Source: Clostridium sp. (lineage in GTDB: Bacteria; Bacteroidota; Bacteroidia; Bacteroidales; Bacteroidaceae). From it: a stretch of DNA of 64,000 nucleotides. Numbering within the stretch: the first letter of the stretch is position 1; the number at the start of each line of letters is the position of its first letter. Both the position numbers and the translations under genes were made by a program. The notes beneath the pieces were generated by a model. It ran no database searches. It was not told where the DNA came from and was given only the letters and a program-made list of their open reading frames with translations. The stretch lies in the NCBI GenBank assembly GCA_023663705.1, contig JAMPGY010000009.1, forward strand, positions 1 through 64,000, read 5' to 3'. Positions 41,828 to 51,626 of this stretch are shown here, one piece after another.

Positions 41828-42667
41828 TTATTTTCCGTCTACGACGGTCATTTTTTTGATGAAGACCTCCTGCGTGGGATAATCCTTTCCATTGGTCTTC
41901 ACTTTTTCCAAAGCCTCTACCACGGCCATACCGTCCGTGACTTCTCCAAACACCGTGTACTCCCCGTCCAGATGAGGAGCACCGCCGATTGTGGAATAAG
42001 CTTTCTTCTGCGCCTCTGTGAAAGGTGCCGGCGGGTTGGTGGCTATATACGACTCGGCTTCATACAGCAGCGAATCCTTCAGTGATTGTAGCTTCTCGGT
42101 CTCTCCCCGCTTGCGCATCAGATACATATCTTTCATATGCTTGTGGCTGAGTTTTTCATAATGGGCATCCACTTTGCTCTGATAGACGGCGGCTTTCAGT
42201 TCGGACAGTTGTCCGGCGGTGAATACCTTTCCCGTGACAATGTAGAATTGTGTGCCGCTTGATTCCTTGAGTGGATTGGTGTCGTCTCCCATGCGTGCGG
42301 CGGCCAAAGCTCCTTTTTTGTGGTAATATCGGGGATATACGATTTCGGCCGGTAAGGTATAACGGTATTCGTTGGTGTCTGCGGCAATCGGCAGACCGTC
42401 CGCCCTTTGAGCCGGATCTCCGGCTTGTATCATGAAGCTACGTATGATGCGGTGAAACAGAACATGGTCATACACACCGTCACGCACCAATTTCAGGAAA
42501 TTATCCCGGTGGCGGGGTGTCTCGTTGTAGAGTTTCACTTCAAATTCACCCATAGACGTTTCTATGCGTACGCGTGTTTCGTTCTGTTCCATAGTAGCCG
42601 AGTTGTGTTTACAGCCGATGCAGACCATCAGCCCCAATAGTGTTGATATAATATAACGTCTTTTCAT
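41828..42667 (-). CDS. Lipoprotein peptidyl-prolyl isomerase (cyclophilin type)
   Basis: A 279-residue product with a lipoprotein signal (TLLGLMVCIGC). The cyclophilin fold is split. The first part has VRIETSMGEFEVKLYNETP, VLFHRIIRSFMIQAGDP (catalytic FHRII) and GALAAARMGDDTNP with SSGTQFYIV. A charged helical insertion of about 65 residues follows (about 150-215). The fold then resumes with HLDGEYTVFGEVTDGMAVVE. The active-site Arg and Gln residues are present. It is predicted to act on proline bonds in the periplasm; the insertion may bind clients. Confidence 0.9.
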   Translation of the reverse strand: MKRRYIISTLLGLMVCIGCKHNSATMEQNETRVRIETSMGEFEVKLYNETPRHRDNFLKLVRDGVYDHVLFHRIIRSFMIQAGDPAQRADGLPIAADTNEYRYTLPAEIVYPRYYHKKGALAAARMGDDTNPLKESSGTQFYIVTGKVFTAGQLSELKAAVYQSKVDAHYEKLSHKHMKDMYLMRKRGETEKLQSLKDSLLYEAESYIATNPPAPFTEAQKKAYSTIGGAPHLDGEYTVFGEVTDGMAVVEALEKVKTNGKDYPTQEVFIKKMTVVDGK

Positions 42668-42698
42668 GTTTTATCGGATAAAAAGCTCCAATGAGCTA

Positions 42699-42729
42699 CA
42701 AATTTAGTTAATTCAAAATTATGTTCAAG
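42699..42729 (-). promoter_or_regulatory. Promoter of the cyclophilin gene
   Basis: On the minus strand, CTTG (complement of 42726-42729) lies 19 nt before TAAATTTG (complement of 42699-42706), a good match to TTTG-N19-21-TAnnTTTG. The divergent tamB start is 75 nt away. The tamB side shows only a weak TTCCTTTG at 42771-42778. Confidence 0.65.
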
Positions 42730-42803
42730 CTTTTTAGTGGAATTCTACCGTAGAATAGGGAAAAAACCTTTTCCTTTGTAATTGAATTAAGAATACCCCT
42801 TTT

Positions 42804-45800
42804 ATGAAGAAAGCTCTGAAATGGATGATTGCCGTGCTGCTGAGTCCGGTGATTTTGTTCTTCCTCCTTTCCATATTACTCTATATCCCCCCGATACAGG
42901 ATTTTGCCGTGAAAAAAGCCACGGCCTATGCGGCCGAGGCCACGGGCATGGACATCTCGATGGAACGCCTGCGCCTGTCCTTCCCCCTTGATCTTGACTT
43001 GCGGCGCGTCAGCGTGTCCGATGCGCGGGAGGGGATGCGGATGCAGGTGGAGGATGTGATTGTCGACCTCAACCTGTGGCATCTGTTGCAGGGAAAGGTG
43101 GATGTGGATGCCTTGGAAATCAATGGGGCCGATGTGAACACGGGTACTCTGATAGAAGGCTTGGCCGTGAACGGACGGCTGAAACGGTTCTTTCTCGACG
43201 CCCATGGGGTGGACATTCCCGCCCACCGGGTGACGGTGAACAATGTGGAGCTTGACGAGGCGGACATCAGCATCCTGCTCAACGACACGGCGGCTACCGA
43301 TACCGCCTCTTCCGTTGTCGATTGGCAGATAGCTGTGGAGCACGTGTCCCTGTCGTCCACCCGCCTAAAGATAGATATGCCACTGGACTCCATGTCGGTG
43401 GCCACAGACATCCGGCAAGCCTTGTTGGAAGGTGGAGACCTCGATCTGGAGAGGGGGGTATACGCCGTGCGCAGCCTGAGTGTTCAGGCCGACAGTGTGC
43501 GCTATGACCGGACCTACGAGCCTGTGGTGGACGGATTGGACGTAAATCACCTCAGTCTGGACGGATTGGATTTGCAGGTAGACACAGTGCGTTTCGCACA
43601 GGCACCGTTGCTGTTGTCCATGGGATTGCGCCGTTTGGCACTGCACGAGAAGTGCGGGCTGACGGTGGAGCAATTCCGGGCCGGAGTGATGATGGACGCG
43701 CAGACGCTGCACGTGGCAGACCTTGTGCTGGAGACTCCCGATTCCCGTCTGCAGGCGCAGGCCGATATGGACTTCACGGCGGTGACGGCCGGAGGCGGAG
43801 GACGGATGACAACCCGCCTGCAGGCCGAACTGGGCAAACAGGATCTCATGCTGGCGGCCGGCAGTTTGCCGACGGGCTTCGTGAAGCGCTATCCCAACAC
43901 CCCGCTCATGCTCCGTCTGTCGGCCGACGGCAATGTGGATCGTCTGACGGTGCATCAGGCCGGGGTGGAACTGGACCACGCCTTCCGGTTGGAGATGGAC
44001 GGGACGTTGACCCGATTGCTGGAGGAAGCCCGTGCCGCCGACATGAAGATCGACTTCCGCACGCAGAACATTGACTTCGTAAAATGGCTGGCCGATGAAC
44101 GCGGCCTGCCCGATGTGGCGCTTCCCCCCATGCGGATGCAAGGGACAGCCGGGATGAAGGGCAATGCTTATCAGGCTGATCTCACTTTACGCGAGAGGCA
44201 GGGACGGGTGGATTTGCAGGCCCGGTATGATACCGACCGTTCGGCCTATAATGCCAATTTAGTTGTGGACAATATGCAGTTGCACGACTTTCTTCCTCAC
44301 GATTCACTCTACCTGTTTTCGGCCAAATTGGAAGTTGGCGGACGGGGATTCGATCCCTTGTCCCGCCACACGCTGATGGAAGCGCGTGCAGAGTTGGAGC
44401 GTCTCCAATACGATAGTCTGGATGTGACGGGCACCTTGTTGGAAGCGTCTTTGCGGGAAGGCGTAGGTGTGGTGGAACTGAACAGCGACAATGAGATGCT
44501 CAACCTGCGTTCCCGGGTGGATGCCCTGATCGCACGCGATGACGTAAATCTGACGTTCAGCATAGACATGCGCAAGGCCGATTGGCATGCCTTGCGTCTT
44601 TCGCCCAAGCCTTTTTCCACCTCGCTTTGCATGCATGTGGACGGGAGTACCAATCTGAAAGACCGCCACGCCCTGCAAGGCGAACTGGCCGATCTGTCGC
44701 TTATCTTGCCCGACACCGTTTACCGTCCGGCCGCACTCTCGCTCGATGTGCTGATGCGACCCGACACGCTCTACGCCTACGTCAAGGCCGGCGACTTCCT
44801 ACTCAATGCCAGCGGCAAGGGGGCTTTGAACGGAATCGTGACAAAGGCCAATGCTTTTGTCGAGGAACTCAACCGTCAGGCAGCGGAGCGCCACATCGAT
44901 CAGAATGCCCTGAAAGCCCTGTTGCCCGAAGCCCGTCTGCACATCAGATCCGGACGCCACAATCCCTTGGGAAATATGCTGGCCACACAGGGATTGCAGT
45001 TCCGGGATTTCAACCTCGAACTGACGGCCGATCCCGAGATCGGACTGAACGGCGGAGGACATGTGTATGCGCTTAACACAGCGGGAATACTGCTCGACAC
45101 CCTGCAGTGGCACGTGTTTCAGGATTCCACGGGAGTCAAGATGGACGGACGCGTGCGCAACGGACCAAAGAACAAACAATTCGTATTCGATGCCACGCTC
45201 AATTCCTATATTCTGGCCTCGGGAGCCGGATGCCATCTCACCTATGTAGACGGCAACGGTCGGAAGGGGGTCAATCTGGGACTGCGTGCCGATCTGGCGG
45301 ACGATGGTGTGCGGGTGGTTTTCGAACCGCTCGATCCTATCATCGCTTACCGCAACTTCCGCCTCAATGCCGATAACTATGTGTTTCTGGGCAATGACCG
45401 TCGGGTGAAAGCCGATGTGGATCTGCTGGCCGACGACGGAACGGGCGTGAAGCTTTACACCATTCCTAACGAAGATGCCCTGCAGGACATATCCCTGTCG
45501 CTCAATCGTCTCAATCTGGGCGAACTGACCAACGTGTTGCCCTATGCCCCGCGCATCACGGGTTTCCTGCACGGAGACGCCCATCTGGTGCAGACGGCGG
45601 ACAATATGTCGGTGATGGCGGACATGACGGTGGACGACATGACTTACGAGGAAGCCCCGCTGGGACAGGTGGGCCTGAATGCTGTCTACTTGCCCAACGA
45701 GGACGGCTCGCACTTCGTGGACGCCCGCGTGCTCCACTACGACAACGATGTGCTGCTCCTGTCCGGAACCTACACCGATGATAAGCAGGGCGGAGTGCTG

Positions 45801-47393
45801 GATGCCGGTGTGGAACTGGAGGCTTTCCCGCTGACGTTGGCTAACGGTTTCGTCTCGCCTGGGCTGGTGTCGTTGGCCGGAACAATAGACGGCAGCCTTA
45901 CTGCCACAGGACCAGTAGACCGCTTGCATGTGAACGGAGGTTTCGGTTTGGACTCTGTAAGGGTGAAGTCAGCCGAATACAGTCTGAACCTTCGGATGGG
46001 CGACGACTCGATACGTATTGATGACAGTCGGTTGCTGTTGAACAAGTTGAAGATTTATTCGCTCAACAACAATCCCCTGCTGGTGGACGGTAAGGTTGAC
46101 TTCAGCCGTTTCGATGACATACGTTTCGACACGCATGTTACGGCACGCAATTACGAGTTGATCAATGCTCCCCGCACGCAGCAGGCATCGGCTTATGGTA
46201 AGGTGTATGTGGATGTGGACACCCGCATGCAGGGTACACCGGACAATGTCTCCATCCGCGGACAACTGAACGTGTTGGGCAACACCGATGTCACCTATGT
46301 GCTTAAAGATTCGCCTCTCACGGTGGAGGACAGACTGAGCGATCTGGTGACTTTTGTTGATTTTGCCGACACCACAGGGACGGCCGCAGGGAAAAAGGCC
46401 GCTCCGCTCAATTTGGACATGGAAGTACGGCTCAGCATCGATCAGGCGGCCCAGGTGTATTGCATACTCAGTGCCGACCAGTCCAACTACGTGGAGATAG
46501 AGGGCGGCGGCACGCTCATCATGAGCTACTCGCCCGAGGGGGACCTGCAGTTGAGCGGGCGTTACACAGTGTTGAGCGGCGAGATGAAATATTCGTTGCC
46601 GGTGATTCCTCTCAAGACCTTCACACTGAAGAGCGGAAGCTACATCGAATTCACCGGAGATCCGGCCAATCCTACGCTAAATCTTTCGGCATCGGAGCGG
46701 GTGCGAGCCACTGTCACCGAGAACGACGTGCCTCGCACGGTGGGATTCGATGTGGGATTGTCCATCACGCAGAACCTGGAGAACATGGGGCTGGAGTTTA
46801 CACTTGACGCTCCCGAGGACATGACCGTGCGCAACGAACTGTCGGCCATGTCATCCGAACAGCGTGGACGGTTGGCCGTGACGATGCTGGCCACCGGCAT
46901 GTATCTCAATGAGAACAACGGTGGCGGCACGGGGGGATTCTCCACCCAGAATGCACTCAACTCATTGTTGCAAAGCGAAATCAACAGCATTGCCGGAAAG
47001 GCGCTCCGCACCATTGACCTCTCGGTGGGCATGGAGAGCGGGACATCGGCAGACGGCAGTGAGCAGACCGACTACTCATTCCGCTTCGCCAAGCGGTTTT
47101 GGGGGAATCGTATCAGCCTGATTGTGGGCGGAAAGGTGTCCACCGGTGACGAGGTGGAAAACACCGGTCAGACGCTTATTGACAACGTTTCGCTCGAATA
47201 CCGTCTTGACAAAAGCGCCACGCGCTACGTAAAGATCTTTTATGATAAGAACCACGAGTCGGTGCTGGAGGGAGAACTCATCGAGATGGGAGCCGGTCTG
47301 GTGCTCCGGCGCAAGATGGACAAGCTGGGCGAGCTTTTCATTTTCCGCAAGAAGGATGCGGACAATCAGGCAGTGACGGATGAAAAACAATAA
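42804..47393 (+). CDS. tamB: Translocation and assembly module protein TamB
   Basis: Very long periplasm-spanning protein of the AsmA/TamB family, anchored in the inner membrane, involved in outer-membrane protein assembly and/or lipid transport. The 1529-residue product has one N-terminal transmembrane helix (WMIAVLLSPVILFFLLSILL) and an AsmA-like start (RLRLSFPLDLDLRRVSVSD). A long beta-strand-repeat region follows, then a C-terminal DUF490 domain (about 1130-1500: TVLSGEMKYSLPVIPLKTF; YIEFTGDPANPTLNLSASER; GMYLNEN). tamL follows after 18 nt, matching the tamB-tamL pairing known in Bacteroidetes. Confidence 0.93.
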   Translation: MKKALKWMIAVLLSPVILFFLLSILLYIPPIQDFAVKKATAYAAEATGMDISMERLRLSFPLDLDLRRVSVSDAREGMRMQVEDVIVDLNLWHLLQGKVDVDALEINGADVNTGTLIEGLAVNGRLKRFFLDAHGVDIPAHRVTVNNVELDEADISILLNDTAATDTASSVVDWQIAVEHVSLSSTRLKIDMPLDSMSVATDIRQALLEGGDLDLERGVYAVRSLSVQADSVRYDRTYEPVVDGLDVNHLSLDGLDLQVDTVRFAQAPLLLSMGLRRLALHEKCGLTVEQFRAGVMMDAQTLHVADLVLETPDSRLQAQADMDFTAVTAGGGGRMTTRLQAELGKQDLMLAAGSLPTGFVKRYPNTPLMLRLSADGNVDRLTVHQAGVELDHAFRLEMDGTLTRLLEEARAADMKIDFRTQNIDFVKWLADERGLPDVALPPMRMQGTAGMKGNAYQADLTLRERQGRVDLQARYDTDRSAYNANLVVDNMQLHDFLPHDSLYLFSAKLEVGGRGFDPLSRHTLMEARAELERLQYDSLDVTGTLLEASLREGVGVVELNSDNEMLNLRSRVDALIARDDVNLTFSIDMRKADWHALRLSPKPFSTSLCMHVDGSTNLKDRHALQGELADLSLILPDTVYRPAALSLDVLMRPDTLYAYVKAGDFLLNASGKGALNGIVTKANAFVEELNRQAAERHIDQNALKALLPEARLHIRSGRHNPLGNMLATQGLQFRDFNLELTADPEIGLNGGGHVYALNTAGILLDTLQWHVFQDSTGVKMDGRVRNGPKNKQFVFDATLNSYILASGAGCHLTYVDGNGRKGVNLGLRADLADDGVRVVFEPLDPIIAYRNFRLNADNYVFLGNDRRVKADVDLLADDGTGVKLYTIPNEDALQDISLSLNRLNLGELTNVLPYAPRITGFLHGDAHLVQTADNMSVMADMTVDDMTYEEAPLGQVGLNAVYLPNEDGSHFVDARVLHYDNDVLLLSGTYTDDKQGGVLDAGVELEAFPLTLANGFVSPGLVSLAGTIDGSLTATGPVDRLHVNGGFGLDSVRVKSAEYSLNLRMGDDSIRIDDSRLLLNKLKIYSLNNNPLLVDGKVDFSRFDDIRFDTHVTARNYELINAPRTQQASAYGKVYVDVDTRMQGTPDNVSIRGQLNVLGNTDVTYVLKDSPLTVEDRLSDLVTFVDFADTTGTAAGKKAAPLNLDMEVRLSIDQAAQVYCILSADQSNYVEIEGGGTLIMSYSPEGDLQLSGRYTVLSGEMKYSLPVIPLKTFTLKSGSYIEFTGDPANPTLNLSASERVRATVTENDVPRTVGFDVGLSITQNLENMGLEFTLDAPEDMTVRNELSAMSSEQRGRLAVTMLATGMYLNENNGGGTGGFSTQNALNSLLQSEINSIAGKALRTIDLSVGMESGTSADGSEQTDYSFRFAKRFWGNRISLIVGGKVSTGDEVENTGQTLIDNVSLEYRLDKSATRYVKIFYDKNHESVLEGELIEMGAGLVLRRKMDKLGELFIFRKKDADNQAVTDEKQ

Positions 47394-47411
47394 CAACAAG
47401 CAACAAGACAC

Positions 47412-49901
47412 ATGAAACGTACATTACTTGCGGCCATTGCGATCGGTCTGTTGTCGGGATCCTGTTCCACCACAGCAAACCTGCCCGAGGAAGAAACCCT
47501 CTACACGGGAATCAAGAGTATCACCTACGGGCACAAGATAAACCGGAAGGAAAATAAGAAAAAAGGGGAGGAGGGTGTGATCACCTCCATCGCTGATGCT
47601 TACAGAGCTGTGGACGAACTTCTCACCGGACACGGTGCGGCCGCCATGCAGGGGCTGACGGAAAAGCAGGAGGCAGGTAGTCTGACCAAGGAGCAGCGCG
47701 ACTCGGTGAAAGCCGAGGCGGAACTGATCAAGGAGGCCTACGGCACGATGACCGATGAAGTGGATGCCGCGTTGGCCTACAAGCCCAACAATGCGCTTTT
47801 CGGCAGCTCGTCCATGCGCATCCCGTTTCCTGTGGGGCTATGGACCTACAACAGCTTCGTCAATTCCAAAAATAAATTCGGCAAATGGATATTCAACACT
47901 TTCGCCTCCACACCGGTCACCATCAGTATGGTCAATCCCAAGACGCGTGCCCTCGTGGCGCAGAACACCCTGCGCAACTACGGTTTCTTCCGTGGCACGG
48001 TGTCCTACGAGATATTACCTCAGAAGAAGGCCCGTCAGGCCAAGGTGTCCTATACCGTGATGCCCAACGCTCTCTTCCGGCTGGACTCCATCGCCTATAT
48101 GGCCTTTCCCGACTATGCCGATTCGTTGGTGCGGCGCTCCATGCCGCAGTCTCTGCTCCACAGGGGGGATGCTTTCAATGTGGTCAACCTCGACGGTGAG
48201 CGCACCCGCCTGAGCACACTCTTCCGCAACAACGGTTTCTACTACTTCCGTCCCGAATACATCACCTATAGGGCCGACACCGTGCAGACTCCCCAGCGTG
48301 TGCAGTTGCAGGTGATTCCTGCGCCCGGTGTGCCGTCCAATGTGCGCAACCGCTATTTCTTCGGGCGCACCACGATAGAATTGCGCGACAGCAAGGGAGG
48401 CGCACCCACGGATACCGTGGTGCTGCGCGACTACACCTTTATATATAAAGGGAAAAACCATCGGTCTCCGTTGCGTTTCGGTACATTGCGCGGCAATCTC
48501 TTCTATAAGAAGGGCGACCTTTATCGTCAGCGTCTCCACGAACTGATGGTGGAGCGGCTCAATGGGATGGGCATGTTCAGTCAGGCCAATATTAAGTATG
48601 TGCCGCGCGACACAACACCGGACAACACAACGCTTGATGTGCTGGTGTCCGCCACTCTTGACAAACCCTACGACGGTGAGTTTGAGACCAAGATAACCTC
48701 CAAAAGCAACGGTCAGGTGGGGCCCGGATTGTCCTTCGGATTGTCCAAACGCAATGCATTCCGTGGAGCCGAACGCTTAAAATTCGAAGTGCACGGTTCC
48801 TACGAATGGCAGACCGGAGCTACTGTGGAAGGACGTGGATCGGCCATCAATTCCTACGAATACGGCGCATCGCTCTCGCTCGATTATCCGCGGTTGCTGT
48901 TGCCCGGAGCTAAAAGGGTGTCAATGCGCTCGCGCAGCACCACATCCTTCATGCTTGATGCCAACTGGCTCAACCGGGCCGGTTATTTCAACATGGTGTC
49001 GCTGGGTGCCCGTGTGGCCTACACCTATCAGGCCCGTCCCACCGTCAAGCACGAATTCGTGCCTTTCCGTCTTGATTACGACGAACTGCTCCACACTACG
49101 GCCGACTTCGATTCCATCATGCGCTTCAACCAGGCTCTGTATGTCAGCATGCGCGACCAGTTCGTGCCCTCCATGCGCTACACATTCACCTATTCCAGCC
49201 GGCGCAGGGCACGCAATCCCCGTTCGTTCATGCTGGAGGTGAAGGAGGCCGGCAACATCACTTCCGGCATTTTTGCCGCTTGTGGGAAACCCTTCGGTGA
49301 ACGGGACAAGCATATTCTTGGTGTCCCTTTTGCCCAGTTTGTCAAGGTCACGGCCGAATTTCGCGAGAGCTTCCGTCTCACACCCCGACAGTCCATTGCC
49401 GCCCGCATCGGAGGAGGTGTGGTCTACAGCTATGGAAACTCCACTTCGGCGCCCTACAACGATCTCTTTTCGGTGGGAGGAGCCAACAGTATACGTGCCT
49501 TTACCCTGCGGGGTGTAGGTCCCGGCAGCTATCATCCCGGCACATCCGCTTATTCTTATATCGACCAGATGGGAGACATCAAGCTGGAGGCTAACGTAGA
49601 GTACCGTTTCCCGGTGATTTCCTCGCTCTATGGAGCCGTGTTTCTCGATGCAGGAAACGTGTGGCTCATGAAGTCCGACAAGGCTCGTCCGGGCGGAGAA
49701 CTGCGCTTGTCGTCTTTCGCCCGCGACCTGGCCCTGGGTACGGGCATAGGCCTGCGCTACGATCTCGACTTTCTCGTGCTGCGCTTCGATGTGGGTGTGG
49801 GGCTGCATGCTCCGTTCGACACGGGGCGGAGCGGCTACTACAATATGCCTAAATTTGGGGACAGTCTCGGATTTCATCTGGCTGTGGGATACCCGTTCTG
49901 A
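47412..49901 (+). CDS. tamL: TamA-like Omp85 lipoprotein (TamL)
   Basis: Omp85-superfamily outer-membrane protein with POTRA domains and a C-terminal barrel. The 829-residue product has a lipoprotein signal (IAIGLLSGSC, Cys18), the feature separating Bacteroidetes TamL from proteobacterial TamA. POTRA-like repeats cover about 30-420. The barrel follows with SVGGANSIRAFTLRGVGPG, the conserved VRGY/F-type motif region, and ends in an aromatic strand (DSLGFHLAVGYPF). It is coupled to tamB, so the two likely form one envelope-spanning machine. Confidence 0.9.
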   Translation: MKRTLLAAIAIGLLSGSCSTTANLPEEETLYTGIKSITYGHKINRKENKKKGEEGVITSIADAYRAVDELLTGHGAAAMQGLTEKQEAGSLTKEQRDSVKAEAELIKEAYGTMTDEVDAALAYKPNNALFGSSSMRIPFPVGLWTYNSFVNSKNKFGKWIFNTFASTPVTISMVNPKTRALVAQNTLRNYGFFRGTVSYEILPQKKARQAKVSYTVMPNALFRLDSIAYMAFPDYADSLVRRSMPQSLLHRGDAFNVVNLDGERTRLSTLFRNNGFYYFRPEYITYRADTVQTPQRVQLQVIPAPGVPSNVRNRYFFGRTTIELRDSKGGAPTDTVVLRDYTFIYKGKNHRSPLRFGTLRGNLFYKKGDLYRQRLHELMVERLNGMGMFSQANIKYVPRDTTPDNTTLDVLVSATLDKPYDGEFETKITSKSNGQVGPGLSFGLSKRNAFRGAERLKFEVHGSYEWQTGATVEGRGSAINSYEYGASLSLDYPRLLLPGAKRVSMRSRSTTSFMLDANWLNRAGYFNMVSLGARVAYTYQARPTVKHEFVPFRLDYDELLHTTADFDSIMRFNQALYVSMRDQFVPSMRYTFTYSSRRRARNPRSFMLEVKEAGNITSGIFAACGKPFGERDKHILGVPFAQFVKVTAEFRESFRLTPRQSIAARIGGGVVYSYGNSTSAPYNDLFSVGGANSIRAFTLRGVGPGSYHPGTSAYSYIDQMGDIKLEANVEYRFPVISSLYGAVFLDAGNVWLMKSDKARPGGELRLSSFARDLALGTGIGLRYDLDFLVLRFDVGVGLHAPFDTGRSGYYNMPKFGDSLGFHLAVGYPF

Positions 49902-49957
49902 TGAGTGGCTGTCAAAAAAAAGAAGACGATTCCTGCATGGTTTCAAATTATATTTTG

Positions 49958-49965
49958 TAGATTTG
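49958..49965 (+). promoter_or_regulatory. -7 box of the nucleotidyltransferase gene
   Basis: TAGATTTG followed by C, a match to TAnnTTTG, 37 nt before the ATG at 50003. The -33 element is unclear. Confidence 0.5.
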
Positions 49966-50002
49966 CATCTACTTACTTTAAACTTTTAAAATAAACATAA
50001 GA

Positions 50003-50917
50003 ATGAAACCTACATTATTCCTTTTGGCTGCAGGTATGGGAAGCCGTTACGGTGGTCTGAAGCAGCTGGACAGCCTCGGCCCGAACGGTGAAACCATCAT
50101 GGACTATTCGATCTACGATGCTATCCAGGCCGGATTCGGTAAATTGGTGTTTGTTATCCGCAAGGATTTTGAACAGGATTTCCGCGACAAGATTATAAGC
50201 AAGTACGAGGGTCACATTCCCTGCGAACTTGTGTTTCAGGCGTTGGACGATCTGCCCGAAGGCTTCAAATGCCCCGAAGGCCGTGTGAAGCCGTGGGGTA
50301 CAAACCATGCCGTACTCATGGGTAAGGATGCCATCAAGGAACCTTTCTGCGTGATCAACTGCGATGACTTCTACAACCGTGATGCTTTCATGGCCATCGG
50401 CAAGTTCCTGAACGAACTGCCGGAAGGAGCGAAGAACGACTACGCCATGGTGGGATTCCGCATTGGCAACACATTGTCGGAGAACGGGTCTGTGGCGCGT
50501 GGCGTGTGTGGCAAGGACGACAACGGCAATCTGACAGACGTTGTGGAGCGTACGGAAATCATGCGTGTGGACGGTGAGATCTGCTACAAGGACGAGAAAG
50601 GCGAATGGGTGCCCGTGGGTGGCGACAATGTGCCCGTTTCGATGAACATGTGGGGCTTCACTCCCGACTACTTTGAATATAGCCAGGAATTCTTCAAGGA
50701 ATTCCTCAGCGATCCGAAAAATATGGAAAACCTCAAGGCTGAGTTCTTCATCCCGTTGATGGTAGACAAACTCATCAACGATGGAACGGCTACAGTGAAG
50801 GTGCTCGACACCACCAGCAAGTGGTTTGGTGTGACTTATGCCGCCGACCGCGACTCTGTGGTTGCCAAGATTCAGTCGCTCGTTGACGAGGGCGTTTATC
50901 CGGCAAAGCTGTTCTGA
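50003..50917 (+). CDS. Sugar-phosphate nucleotidyltransferase-like protein
   Basis: A 304-residue product with the GT-A-like nucleotidyltransferase fold: FLLAAGMGSRYGGLKQLDSLG at the N-terminus (G-x-G-x-R-x2-x2-K pattern), KPWGTNHAVLMGKDAI, and FCVINCDDFYNRD with the metal-binding Asp. DYAMVGFRIGNTLSENGSV follows in the sugar-binding half. NTP and sugar substrates cannot be decided. It is transcribed alone, with its own promoter and a strong terminator. Confidence 0.85.
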   Translation: MKPTLFLLAAGMGSRYGGLKQLDSLGPNGETIMDYSIYDAIQAGFGKLVFVIRKDFEQDFRDKIISKYEGHIPCELVFQALDDLPEGFKCPEGRVKPWGTNHAVLMGKDAIKEPFCVINCDDFYNRDAFMAIGKFLNELPEGAKNDYAMVGFRIGNTLSENGSVARGVCGKDDNGNLTDVVERTEIMRVDGEICYKDEKGEWVPVGGDNVPVSMNMWGFTPDYFEYSQEFFKEFLSDPKNMENLKAEFFIPLMVDKLINDGTATVKVLDTTSKWFGVTYAADRDSVVAKIQSLVDEGVYPAKLF

Positions 50918-50949
50918 TTGGAATAGCTGAAAATCTTATGTGATATACG

Positions 50950-50996
50950 GAGAGAGTGTGTGGCCCATGTGTGGGACACACACACTCTCTCTTTCA
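50950..50996 (+). terminator. Intrinsic terminator after the nucleotidyltransferase gene
   Basis: GAGAGAGTGTGTG (50950-50962) pairs perfectly with CACACACTCTCTC (50979-50991), followed by TTTC. The stem is a dinucleotide-repeat sequence and could slip in register. Confidence 0.8.
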
Positions 50997-51073
50997 TTTG
51001 CGGGTGCATCGATACTGTAAAGCAAGCAGAGTGCCTTTATATGTGCTCTTCCATGCAGGAAGAGCTAAAATGC

Positions 51074-51125
51074 CCAACTGGAAAAATAGAACTTTCCAAC
51101 TGGGAATTTTTATATCTCCAACTGG
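51074..51125. repeat. Three CCAACTGG motifs at 22-bp spacing
   Basis: CCAACTGG starts at 51074, 51096 and 51118, exactly 22 bp apart, each followed by GAA or AAA-rich sequence. A related AAACTGGAG lies about 40 bp further on. The remaining part of the 709-nt gap before the M60 gene (50997-51470) shows only a weak CCCGTT/AACGGG hairpin near 51263 and no gene. Confidence 0.6.
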
Positions 51126-51471
51126 AAACCTTGTTTTTTTTAATCAGTCTCGTTTTGTAATGAAACTGGAGATAACAAGGCTCCGCGTGCGGGAGTTCCC
51201 TATCCTATTTAAGTACGGTGACGAAAGACTGCGCATTTCGTAGACCTGTGAGGAAGGAATCCCCGTTTGCTTCAGAACGGGAAACGGTGGTTAAAAAACA
51301 TTGATGTGGCGTAAACGATATTAAGCCGCAGGACATCCGGAATGAAATGTGAAAAAGTGTCGTCACTCCGCATCTTTGTAATACTCTTGTTTTCAGTTTG
51401 TGTGCGGCATGTAAATATGTATTTTAACGCTTGGTTTCATAAAATTAAATGTTAAGGAATCCAAGCGTGCG

Positions 51472-51504
51472 TTTGCAACCAATATTCTATTTATTGTAGT
51501 TTTG
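51472..51504 (+). promoter_or_regulatory. Promoter of the M60 peptidase gene
   Basis: TTTG at 51472-51475 and TAGTTTTG at 51497-51504 are separated by 21 nt, a full match to the Bacteroidetes vegetative promoter. The leader to the chosen ATG (51627) is about 115 nt and A/T-rich. Confidence 0.75.
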
Positions 51505-51626
51505 CAGCGTCCGAACAGCGTGTGAACTATCCTGAACGGAGACAGTCGGGCATGCAGGAATCGGATGGCCATTCCGGTCCGGAACGGATGGCACGATTGA
51601 TTAACCACTTAAACTTTTTAACAACG

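Noticed and set aside
51522..51626. N-terminal extension of the M60 protein from GTG at 51522
   Set aside because: It would place 35 charged residues before a clear signal peptide; the ATG at 51627 is followed directly by the signal.
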